Positions 34,936-45,434 of a stretch of 64,000 bases of DNA are shown here, in pieces. This DNA comes from Calliphora vicina (taxonomy: Eukaryota > Arthropoda > Insecta > Diptera > Calliphoridae). Numbering within the stretch: position 1 is the first letter of the stretch; each line of letters starts with the position of its first letter. The notes under the pieces were generated by a model, which was not told the DNA's origin, did no database searches, and worked only from the letters and a program-made list of their open reading frames with translations. A program made the position numbers and the translations under genes. The stretch is taken from assembly GCF_958450345.1 (NCBI RefSeq), contig NC_088781.1, positions 118,494,431 to 118,558,430 of the forward strand, in the 5' to 3' direction.

Positions 34936-35525
34936 TCGGAAAAATGGTGTCGTTTCATTTACCGTTTTGGGGAAAGTAAAGATATTTATTATTGCTTTTG
35001 GTGTCACTAATAACTTCTCTCGATTTATATCGTACTTTATCAGAGATCGCACTATACAAGTAGTTGTAGATGGAGTCTCATCAAACGAGTTCAAGATCAA
35101 TTCAGGGTCAATTTTTCCTATTCTATTTCTTGTCTTTTTAAACGACGTAGAAGGTCAAATTTCCAACCCTATCCATTATTTTGCAGATGACAGCAACATT
35201 TTCCATTAATAGTTATTCAATTATAGACCAAGCCTGTAGGAGATTGGGATAATGAAGCAAAACATGAATGTTACGCTAAACCATGATCTTGTGACAATCT
35301 CTGAATGGGGTTGTGCGAATAGAGTCGACTTTAATGCAAGCAAGACTCAATGTTGTATGTGCACGACAGATTAAAGATTCAGAAGCTCTTAATGTTCTAG
35401 GCATGAGTAGTCAGGGCAATGTCGTATGGCCAAAACACATTTTTCAAGTTTCGAAGGAAGCATTCAAATGCCTTGGTTTTCTAAAACTTCACTTCATCTG
35501 ATCTCCTTACTATTTACACCACTTA

Positions 35526-35757
35526 CAGTGAGCCTCAAAAGTGAGTAAACACCAAAAATTATTTGATTTTTTTTAAGATAATGAAAATCCTAAAATCTAT
35601 TCATCGATTAAAATTTAAAAGTTTCGGTTTGATGGAGATTGAGTTGAATAATAGATTCGGTTCTGAAAAAAGATGATTTAAGTCGGAATATAATGATTTT
35701 TATGATCTTAAAAAATCAAAAAATTCACTGGTGTATACTCACTTCTGAGGCTGTGTG
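35526..35757. mobile_element. 232-bp Tc1/mariner-type MITE inside the RT pseudogene
   Basis: Left end CAGTGAGCCTCAAAAGTGAG (then TAAACACCA) and right end TGGTGTATACTCACTTCTGA (then GGCTGTG) are inverted, and the similarity runs about 50 bases inward (TTTGATTTTTTTTAAGAT against ATCTTAAAAAATCAAA). TA is present on both sides (35524-35525, 35758-35759). Removing the element and one TA restores a continuous frame reading I-Y-T-T-Y-I-R, a motif expected at this place in the retrotransposon protein. The insertion site is thus exact. Confidence 0.85.
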
Positions 35758-36200
35758 TATATCCGATTTCGAAGTCTATTTTGGAGTTACTTGACCGCGT
35801 GCAGTAGAGGGCGTAGGTGATTATCAGTGACAGTAGCGTATCCAGCTCTATTGACTCACTGGAACATCGTCGCAATGTGTGTTGTGTGTCACTGTTTTAC
35901 CAATACTACAATGAAGTGAGCTATGCAGAAATTAGGGAACTTGATCCCGAAACCCGTAGTTTTTTCCGCATTACATGTTCTTCGGCAAGGGCTCATCAAT
36001 TCGTGGTCGACTGGAGAGCGCATCGCGAAACACATTACAGGGAAAATTCGTTCATTAGCCGTACATTCGTTATGTGGAATAAGCGTACTGCTGAAATATT
36101 TCCAGTCACTTTCAATATAGGAAAATTCAAATCAAATGTCAGCAAACACTACTCCCTCTATCCTCCCAATGCATTGCATAAGTAGGAGTCATCTCCTAAG

Positions 36201-39035
36201 TGATGGTCCAAGCTAAACAAAATAGTTGTCATTTAGTTGATGTAGATTTCAACAGCTTCATTTGCGGTTGTTTATATCTATATTCCTTTAAATTTTGACA
36301 TGGAATCCCAAAAAATTTTAGGTCAATTTTTAAAAAAAACTTTTACAAATTGATATAATGCCATTGATATGTTTATGAAGCTTCATACAGATCGAATCAG
36401 TGGTTCAGAAATGCACTTATCTATTATAAATTAAGCAATCTTCCCTCTATATAGAGTTTTTCTCAACCACTTGACTTACATCTAATCATAATTATTTAAT
36501 AATCCACCATAACTTCTCTAACTATTTAAGTTTAATCATTAATTTCATATTTTCATCTAAAAATACTGTGCAAAGTGTTTAATAATTTCCCCACAATTAA
36601 AAGCAGGCAGTAAACCAAATACAATTATATAAAAACCCCGTGCGTGTTGCACGTAATGATGTAATTAACATAACATGGCAAGGAATAAGAAAAGCCAAGG
36701 ATATTCTACTCCAACTCCAGCATTCATCCGTCGGCCCTCATAACATTTACAACACATGGCTCCAAATTATAATGACCATAAAATAAAGTTAAAAGTGGGA
36801 GTAAGGCATAAACGTTAACAGAGAGAATGGGAGCCAAAAACATTAGTTTTGACATTTAATGACAGTTGTAAATAAAGTTTTTTTTTATGCAAACTTTCGG
36901 GGAACTTTTGCTTCAAAACATAAAATGGTGTTAAATATAGACACTAGTACTTGAGATGTGGTTACCTCCTAACTAACCACAAAAATAATAACCAACACTT
37001 TAACCTGTAAATAAAAAGTTGTGTGAAAATTTTTTGTGAACAAATCCGTACCATCATAACATTTAGATTTTATGACAGTTACTGTGAGGCGCCCAACTTA
37101 AGACTCGTTAAAAAATTAAGACAAGCACTATTAAGGCTAACAAAAGTTTTTCTATTAATAATAATGACCATTAGGAAAATTTTGTTTTGTGTTTTTTTTC
37201 TTACAACTTTGTCTTTTGTTAAGGTTTTTGTTTTAGAAATTTGTCACCGGAAGTGTGGAAAAAAAATCGGGGTGTTTAAGAGACAATTTGATTATAAATT
37301 TTGAAAGTTTTTAAAGCAAAATATTTAAGGCTCTTTGATATTAATCTAAGATTTTTATGGTTCATGACAAGAATTTGTTTATTTTTATACTGTAAATTAA
37401 GAATTCATTACTTTTTTCCTAAACTTATTTTCATATTCAGTTTATGTAGCTTCTTTTTTTTACCAAAATTGTTATAAATTCTCTTTGATATTTTGTCATT
37501 ATTATTATTCTTCAGCTTTTCTAATCTTTTTCTTTCGTTTTTGTCTGATAAATAATAATTTTTAATTCTTGTGCTGTCGTCTTTCTTTCTTGACTAAATT
37601 AACTGTCATTAAGGATTTTTTGTTTTGACTGAATACTTTTAACCACCAAGTTAATGACAAAGTTAATTAACTGGGATTTTTTTGTTAGCTGGGGTTTAGA
37701 TTATTTGTAAAAATTATTATAATAAAATGAAAAATGTCATTAGTAAGGGGAATATTGATTTAAGATGACACAATTTTGTTACATAAAAAGAATAAATTAA
37801 ACTTTAAGAATTTGGTTTACAGAGACTTCAAACTTAATTCCAGAGTCAGCTACCGACTGCTGAAATTCACTTATTTTAGATTAAGAACTATTTAAATGTT
37901 ATAAGAGAAAATAATGGCCGTTATTTTAACGACCAATATTTTGGGCTGTGGGTTCGATTCCTGCCAGAGACTCTGGGTGTTTCCGCAGACAAGCAAAACG
38001 CTTCGTGGGTTGTTTGTTTAAAATAAAAACGAAACTGTCGGTAGCGTAAATCGCCTACGCCAACCACAATAAGGGAGATTATATATCATTGTATAGAACA
38101 TTATATCTTCTTTTCAAATATAAACAAAAGTATTATTCAACTTAAAATTTATAAAACTGTTTTGTAAAGCAGAGACAAATGTGGCAAAATAAGTCATATT
38201 ATCAAGTAAGAAGGATAACCAACCAAAAGAAATACTTAAAAGAAATAAAACAAATTATAACTAACATTTACGTGATCGAAATTCCACTTAGAAAAACCAA
38301 TCATTCTACAACATGTCATGCAGGATTTTTGCTTTTCTCTCTATATAACATTTTCTATTAATTTTATCTGTTTTCTTCCTAGAATTGTCTATTAAGTTTT
38401 GTATGCTTTTCACCATATTTCTAACAATTTAGAATTGGCAGTGCAAGTGGTTGACTTTAGCTAGCAAGCCAACTTGTAAGGATAAAAAAAGGACGAAAAA
38501 AACTTTTATAAGCTTAATATTATGAATAAAAAATTTCTAGGATACGTGACATTTTTCCATATTTTTTTTATTCTATAATTCTTAACACTGACGCAATTGT
38601 CTTTTTCATTTTTGAACTAAATATTTAATAATAAGTTGTCTGCCTTCATACTCAACTTAGAAGAGAAGACAAAAATTATTGGAATTGACGACCATAACGG
38701 AAGCCAGCAATTGAAAGGGTTTTGGATTTGAAAAGAAATCGATTTTTTAAGTGGCAAATTGTAGCAACTAAAGTTCAAGATAAAAAAAGAACATTTAAAT
38801 ATAAAAAATTTACCCTTTTATTCATAATCAATTTTTGTATTTATAAAAGCGAAATTTTCATATCAAATTAGTTTTATAAACCTTGATAAATTTAAAAGTT
38901 TATTATGAATTGAAAACAAAAATAAATTTTGGAAATTGTTGATATTTTCTTTATGTTTTCCATATAAACTATCACCTGATGCAGGGATTTAGAAAAACAG
39001 GCCCATCGTCTTTCTTGTTTTGAAAGAGATTGATT
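36201..39035. other. Intron-like sequence, no gene
   Basis: Mostly AT-rich with no supported gene. GCGTGTTGCACG near 36642 is a small palindrome. A pol III B-box-like segment at 37915-38070 is listed separately. The frames at 37023 and 38179 have no domain or codon bias. Confidence 0.5.
37915..38070 (+). mobile_element. Possible tRNA-derived SINE fragment
   Basis: GGGTTCGATTCCTGCCAGAG at 37951 contains an exact pol III B box (GGTTCGATTCC). It is followed by CTCTGGGTGTTTCCGCAGAC and a patch of raised G+C ending around GGCGTAGGCG-type sequence (38040-38070, other strand). A clear A box and an A-rich tail are not evident. It could also be a chance match within another repeat. Confidence 0.35.
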
Positions 39036-39039
39036 GATT

Positions 39040-41255
39040 CCTTATTTAGTACTATACTATTCCTTATTATATACTACACTTTTTATTCAGTACTAAATTT
39101 CTTATTAGTACTGAATTTTTTAGTACATACTAAAATTCTTATTAGTGTCTTATTTAGTACTAAATTTCTTATTTGGTACTAAATTTTTTATTTAGTTTTA
39201 AATTTGTTATTTAGTATTTAATTTCTTATTTGGTACTAAATTTTTTATTTAGTACTAAATTTCTAAATTGGTACTAAATTTTTCATTCAGTACTAAATTT
39301 CTTATTTGGTTCTAAATTTCTTATTTAGTTCTAAATTTCTTATAAAGTACTAAATTTCTTATTTGGTACTAAATTTCTTATTTAGTACTAAATTTGTATT
39401 TAGTACTAAATTTGTATTTAGTACTAAATTTCTTATTTAGTACTAAATTTGTATTTAGTACTAAATTTGTATTTAGTACTAAATTTCTTATTTAGTACTA
39501 AATTTCTTATTTAGTACTAAATTTCTTATTTAGTACTAAATTTCTTATTTAGTACTAAATTTCTTATTTAGTACTAAATTTCTTATTTAGTACTAAATTT
39601 GTATTTAGTACTAAATTTGTATTTAGCACTAAATTTCTTCTTTAGCACTAAATTTGTTATTTAGTACTAAATTTCTTATTTAGTACTAAATTTTTTATTT
39701 AGTACTAAATTTTTTATTTAGTACTAAATTTCTTATTTAGTACTAAATTTGTATTTAGTACTAAATTTCTTATTTAGTACTAAATTTCTTATTTAGTACT
39801 AAATTTCTTATTTTGTATTTAGTACTAAATTTCTTATTTAGTACTAAATTTGTATTTAGTACTAAATTTCTTATTTAGTACTAAATTTCTTATTTAGTAC
39901 TAAATTTCTTATTTAGTACTAAATTTCTTATTTAGTACTAAATTTGTATTTAGTACTAAATTTCCTATTTAGTACTAAATTTCTTATTTAGTACTAAATT
40001 TCTTATTTAGTATTCATATTTGTATTTAGTACTAAATTTGTATTTAGTACTAAATTTGTATTTAGTAATAAATTTGTATTTAGTACTAAATACAAATTTA
40101 GTACTGAATTTGTATTTAGTACATAATTTCTTATTAGTACTGAATTTTTTTAGTACTAAATTTCTTATTAGTGTCTTATTTAGTACTAAATTTGTATTTA
40201 AACTTCTTATTTAGTACTAAATTTCATATTTAGTATTGTTTCTTATTTATTTCTAAATTAAATTTTTTTACTTTTTGGTACTAAATTTATATTTATTACA
40301 AAATTTTTTATTTCGTACTTAATTTCTTATTAGTACTGAATTTTTTAGTACTAAATTTCATATTTGTTACTAGATTTTTCATTTTGTACTAAATTTCTTT
40401 TTTGGTGCTAAATTTCTTATTTAGTACTAAATTTCAAATTTCGTACTGTTTCTTATTTAGTTCTAAATTCAATATTTGTACTTAATTTCTTATTTGATAC
40501 TAAATTTCTTATTTAGTACTAAGTTTCTTATTTGGTACTAAATGTCTTATTTAGTACTAAATTACTTAGTAAGTACTAAATTTCTAATTTAGTTCCAAAT
40601 TTCTTATTTAGTTCAAAATTTCATATTTGGTACTAAATTTCTTATTTAGTACTAAATTTATATTTGTTACAAAATATCTTATTTAGTACTAAATTTCATA
40701 TTTAGTACTAAATTTCTTATTATTACTAAATTTCTTATTTAGTACTAAATTTGTATTCAGTACTAAATTTTTTATTAGTACTGAATTTTTTTTAGTACTA
40801 AATTTCATATTTGGTACTAGATTTTTCATTTTGTATTAAATTTCTTTTTTGGTGCTAAATTTCTTATTTCGTACTTAATTTCTTATTAGTGTCTTATTTA
40901 TTACTAAATTTCTATTTTGGTACTAAATTTGTTATTTAGTACTAAGTTTCTTATTTCGTACTAAAAGTCTTATTTAGTACTAAATGTCTTATTTAGTACT
41001 AAAAGTCTTATTTAGTACTAAATTTCTTATTTAGTTTTATATTTCATATTTGGTACTAAACTTCTTATTTAGTTCTAAATTGCAAAATATCTTATTTATA
41101 ACTAATTCATTATTTAGTACCAAATTTCATATTTAATACTAAATTTTTTTATTTAATACAATTTTTTATGTAGTACTAAACTACTTAATTAGTAACAAAT
41201 GTAACAAGTTTCTTATTTATAGATAAATTTCATATTTAGTACAAAATTTCTACAG
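39040..41255 (+). repeat. Tandem array C1, 17-19-bp unit with palindrome ATTTAGTACTAAAT
   Basis: More than 100 units of TTATTTAGTACTAAATTTC (19 bases), mixed with a 17-base form TGTATTTAGTACTAAATT. The 14-base core is a perfect palindrome. The centre (39420-40010) is most regular; both ends decay into variants such as TTGGTACTAAATTTC. A few units near 40085 are in the opposite orientation. The 64-codon frame at 40020-40214 is repeat translation. Confidence 0.95.
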
Positions 41256-43035
41256 TGGCTTGATTATAAAAAATACAGTGTCTGGCAAAAACACTAATAT
41301 CTTTTTAAAACAATTTTAATTTTTTTTTTATTAATTTCTCTCATGCAAATGTGCTTTTTTTCTCTAACAAATGTCTATGAATTAAGACCCCTAAATTATT
41401 TGCATTATTTAATTTAAAACGAATCTATATTTTTTTTCCTCCAGACATACAATTGTGTTGTCTTCTGATTATTGCCCGAACACTTTATATCTGCTTGTCG
41501 CAATTCAAATTCAAAACAATTCCCTTTTGGCTTGAATGTCATCAGGCTTGTGGAAAAATTTAAATTCATACAGTAAAATCGAAAGAAAAAAATCAAATGG
41601 GAAAAAAACACAGGAAAATATTTTGCTGCGAATGTCAGTGTCTATGTCAGCATCATCACATCGCATTGTCATGAGAGACAGAATAAATGGATGGATGGGG
41701 GGTTGCAAGTATTTTTAGTTTATTTTCAATTTTTTTTATATGATGACACGATGATGGTACTAAATTTTGTGCAATATTGTATTATGTAGTGGAATGTTGC
41801 TTTTGTGTTTTTCCTATAAATAATTTATGTATGATGTTGTTTTTTAATAATATTTTTTTTTTTTGTTATTTTTGCATTGTGACTAACCGAACCCTAAAAA
41901 CCAACTCATTGTACATGCATCCGAACTCAGCCATCCATTACGTTCATTTTTACCAAACATCCAGAGCGATTTGACAAAGTCATGTTGTTATTCATCATCT
42001 TCATCGTCATCATCATTATTTTATACAACTAGTACTTGTACTTGCTGCATACATTTGTCGTCCAGCTATTCATACCCACATACATAGTACATTGAGTTAT
42101 TTGCCCTTTTTCCCGTTTTATTAAATTCAATATTTTGTTGTTGGCGACACAGAGTAGGCCTGACTTGACCACCGCATAGGACTAGGAAATAAACTGAAAT
42201 AATTGCTCAAGTTCGGACCTGTTAGAAAAGTACCTCCAAATAGGACTCTACATTTAAAATTAGTACTACAGGCCTTCTGTTTTAACATCTTTTATATATA
42301 TTGAGATAATTGAATTGCTAATATTTCTCTAATTTTCATATGCCTTTTCACAAAGTAATATTTAAAAGTTTGCCCAGCCCTGGCCTCTAGGTCACTGACT
42401 GGCATCCAGTCAGCCCGCTTGCCAGCTTGCTTCCATTGTATGACGTTTAACCAACCAACAACATAAGAACTACAACAATAGTGTGATGAGATTTATTTGC
42501 AAAAAATCCAGCAAAAAAAGTCTAGTTTTAATGGAGAACAACTATAACAAAAAAAAAACCAACCAACTCCAATATTGTCACAAAGACAATAATGTTGGAT
42601 GACAAAAACAAAAATCCGAAAGATAGAAAAAAAAACAAACATAATAAATAGACTACACAAAGCAGAAAATCCAATTTATACAGTTGGAAAAACGTGCCTG
42701 TGCTAGCAGGAACAATGTTAATATTGGTATATGGTTTAAGGGAAAAACATGTTTCTGTATGAAACTTTTGAAATGATCAAATTAAATTTGCAGAAATTAA
42801 ATGGAGAAATCACAAGCCAAAGGGGATATTAATATGAGTTTAATAAAGTATGTAGTAAGTGCAATATCATATTAAGTGTTGTACATATCTATATTGTTTG
42901 AAAATTGTATTAAATTTGTTTTTTAAGTCTAATGTGCTGGTATAAAAAGTAGTCATTGACTGCCAGATCATGGAACTATTGAATTCAAGCTGTTGCTTTT
43001 CTAATTTCCCAATTCTTGTAATATTCTACTTCAAA
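41256..43035. other. Unique spacer between arrays C1 and C2
   Basis: 1.78 kb of non-repeated intron-like sequence. It includes a CATCATCTTCATCGTCATCA tract (41994-42016), a less AT-rich segment near 42060-42180 and a CAGTCAGCC-type patch at 42405-42430, similar in wording to 7600-7635. Several short overlapping frames (41414-41974) lack domains. No gene is supported. Confidence 0.6.
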
Positions 43036-43875
43036 TTTTGCAATAAGAAATTTAGTACTAAATAAGAAATGTTGTACTAAACAGTAAATTTAGTACCAAA
43101 TAAGATATTTAGTACTAAATCAATAATTTACAACTTATCAGGAAACTAAATCAATAATTTAATACTAAATAATAAGTTTAGTTCTAAATAATAAGTTTAG
43201 TACTAAATAATAAATTTCGTTTTAAATAAGAAATTTAGTACTAAATAAGAAGTTTTATACTAAATAAGAAGTTTAGTACTAAATAAGAAGTTTAGTACTA
43301 AATAAGGAATTTTGTACTAAATAAGAAATTTAGAACTAAATAGACAATTTTGTACTTAATAAGAAATTTAGAACGAATTAAGAAAATTAGAAAGAAATTT
43401 GGTACTAAATAAGAAATGTACTCAATAGGAAATTTAGTACTAAATAAGATAATTTACTACTAAACAGGAAATTTAATACAAAACAAGCAATTTAGTACTA
43501 AACAACAAGTTTATTACTAAACAACAAGTTTAGTACTAAACAATAATAAGTTTAGTACTAAATAAAATGTTTAGTACTAAATAATAAGTTTAGTACTAAA
43601 TATGAAATTGAGTTACTAAATAAGAAATTTTGTACTAAATAGGAAATTAAGGACTAAATATGAAAATTAGAGCTGAATAAGGAATTTAGAACTTAATAAG
43701 ATATTTAGTACTAAGTAAGAATTTTAGCATTAAATCAGAAATTTAGTACTTTAGTACTGAATAAGAAATTTGTTACTAAATAAGAAATTTAATACTAAAC
43801 TAAAAATGTAATACTCATTTAAGCTAAACTAAGTTTTTACTAATTTTAAAATTTAGTACTAAATCGACAGTTTTT
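43036..43875 (-). repeat. Tandem array C2, inverted relative to C1
   Basis: About 40 units of AAGAAATTTAGTACTAAAT, the reverse complement of C1, more decayed (TACTAAACAACAAGTTTAG, TACTAAATAATAAGTTTAG). With C1 it makes an imperfect inverted pair around the 1.78-kb spacer. Confidence 0.95.
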
Positions 43876-43924
43876 TAGCTACTAAAAGTTAAAGTAAAAT
43901 TTTTGGATTTATTGTGTGTATGAC

Positions 43925-44645
43925 TTAGCTTTTATTTTGAAACATTTGTACAAAATAAATTTATTCAAAGTCATTGTTAGCTATAATCCTTTCCCATTTT
44001 TCTGGCAACATATGGATTAAGAGCCAAAAGAACTTCTCATCTTTAAAGCCCAAGAACGAATCAAGCCAATTTTGGATACTCTGTTCTGAAGTGTAGCGTC
44101 TCCTCTCTCTCTCACGATACTCTGTTCTAAAGTGAGAGCGTTATGCATCGATCGAAACAAATAGTAGTCGGACGGGCCACGGTCTGGACTATAAAGCGGG
44201 TGAAGCAAAATTTAACAACCACTTCATTCTAAATACTTTTCAACAGGTATTGCAATAAGTGGACATTTTCATGTCTGGCCGCATATTCTAAGTGTTTTTC
44301 GGCCAATGCCCTGTTCAAATGAATCAGTTGTGATCGGTACAGGTTCCCTGTGCTTGTCTGGCCAGATTTCATCAGCTGATAATAGATGGGATCCATTTGC
44401 TTCCACCAAATACAGAGCATTACCTTAGCGACATGGATATTTGGCTTTCGTGTCAATTTGGCTGGTTAACCAAGCTTCATATACTATCCGGGTTGTCGTA
44501 GTGAATCCGTTTTTCATCGCAAGTAATGATTTGGTGCAAAATTATTTTTTTTACCATAATTTCGGACGTGCAAAATCGTCTTTCAATGTCCTCGGCTTCA
44601 ATTCGTATGGTATCCAATTTCCCTGCTTTTGGCTGAATCCTGGTT
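43925..44645 (-). pseudogene. Mariner transposase relic (mauritiana-type), copy 1
   Basis: Read leftwards from 44640: I-R-I-E-A-E-D-I-E-R-R-F-C, T-C-D-E-K-R-I-H-Y-D-N (first catalytic Asp, ~44510), R-K-P-N-I-H, M-L-C-I-W-W-K-Q, Q-L-I-H-L-N-R-A-L-A-E-K, then L-Y-S-P-D-R-G-P-S-D-Y-Y-L-F (third Asp, ~44175) and S-K-I-G-L-I. The segment with the second Asp (HDNA motif) is lost, and a short duplication (GTAGCGTCTCCTCTCTCTCT / ACGATACTCTGTTCTAAAGT) follows. The 5' third is cut off at the DINE junction. DD34D wording fits the mauritiana subfamily. Confidence 0.85.
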
Positions 44646-45434
44646 TATATAAGCTTGACATTCCGTTTGTAATTTCCACAATATAATTTTCCGACCCTCT
44701 AAAGCCATGGTAGGCGTTCATATTGTTCAGGTTACGATGATTTTCGTCAAACAACCCGAATGTGAACAAAAGAGCGTAATAGAGCATAAAAATACTCACA
44801 TTTCATTCAGTTGCTTGATGTTGTTGTAGATATTTTATTTTTTACCCAAAAAAGCACACAAATTAAATGCCTCTTTTTGCCTACCAATGCTCTAAAGTAT
44901 ATATATTCTGGATCCTTATAGGTAGCGGAATTGATTAAGCCATGTCCGTCTGTCTGTCCATCCGTCTGTCTGTTGAAATCAATTTTCTGAAGACCCCAGA
45001 TATCTTCGGGATCTAAATCTTCAATAATTCTGTCAGACATGCTTTCGAGAAGTTTCCTATTTAAAATCAGCAAAATCGGATCACAAATGGCTGTGATATG
45101 AGAAAAAAACCAGGACAACCTCGATTTTTTAACTATTTTTGTGATATATCTGGATTACTATGTCATTAGTATAGACAATATGGATATCTAATGATAGATA
45201 TTTCAAACGCCTTTGCAACGACGTATATAAGACCTACAATGGGTCAAAATCGAAAAAAATATTTTTTAACCCGAATTTTTTTTTCATCAAAAAAAAATTA
45301 AAAAACCAAAAATTTTTTTTTAAAACTGAAAAAAAAAATTTAATTTAAAAAATTTTAAAATAACAATTGGAAAAAAAAATTTCCAAAAAATTAAAAAATC
45401 AAATTTGGAAAAAAAAATCTCTTATTTGTTTTAA
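44646..45434 (+). mobile_element. DINE-1/INE-1-like element, copy 3, 5'-truncated
   Basis: TATATAAGCTTGACATTCCG, the core CCGACCCTCTAAAG…TATATATATTCTGGATCC, a GTCY microsatellite (GTCCGTCTGTCTGTCCATCC, 44944) and an A-rich tract to CTCTTATTTGTTTT at ~45430 follow the order in copy 1. The first hairpin is missing where the element meets the mariner relic. The core is split by a 185-bp insertion. The 103-codon minus-strand frame at 44807-45118 reads through DINE sequence. Confidence 0.8.
44705..44889. mobile_element. 185-bp hAT-type MITE in the DINE core, 8-base duplication
   Basis: CTCTAAAG occurs at 44697-44704 and again at 44890-44897. Removing the insert and one copy gives CCGACCCTCTAAAGTATATA, which is the uninterrupted DINE core. 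The ends CCATGGTAGGC and GCCTACCAATG are inverted with one indel. An 8-base duplication is typical of hAT elements. It has no coding capacity. Confidence 0.8.

Larger units (their letters stand above)
33300..36200 (+). pseudogene. Decayed non-LTR retrotransposon (endonuclease and reverse transcriptase)
   Basis: Pieces of one polyprotein appear in order through many frameshifts and stops. Endonuclease: A-D-D-F-N-V-H-N-S-S-W (~33670, usual form GDFN) and L-D-L-F-L-I-S-H-P (~33825). Linker: W-F-N-Q-K-C-K (~34100). Reverse transcriptase: V-K-K-V-L-A-D-L-N-I-N-K (34495), W-W-K-I-A-N-V-T-P-I (34630), a duplicated S-K-V-M-E-S block, Y-G-F-R (~34800), S-G-S-I-F-P-I-L-F-L-V-F-L-N-D (35110) and the catalytic F-A-D-D (35180). 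C-terminal: S-L-E-H-R-R (35850) and Y-R-E-N-S-F (36030). This order and C-terminal region fit the Jockey/CR1-like clades; I cannot be more precise. It is interrupted by a MITE at 35526. The ~2.9 kb is near the expected ORF2 length. No poly-A tail is evident. Confidence 0.85.

Noticed and set aside
37951..37975. True tRNA gene at the GGTTCGATTCC motif
   Set aside because: No acceptor stem, D-arm or anticodon arm can be folded around it; at most a SINE remnant.
40020..40214. 64-codon Leu/Val/Tyr/Asn-rich frame
   Set aside because: Translation of the 17-bp TAGTACTA repeat.
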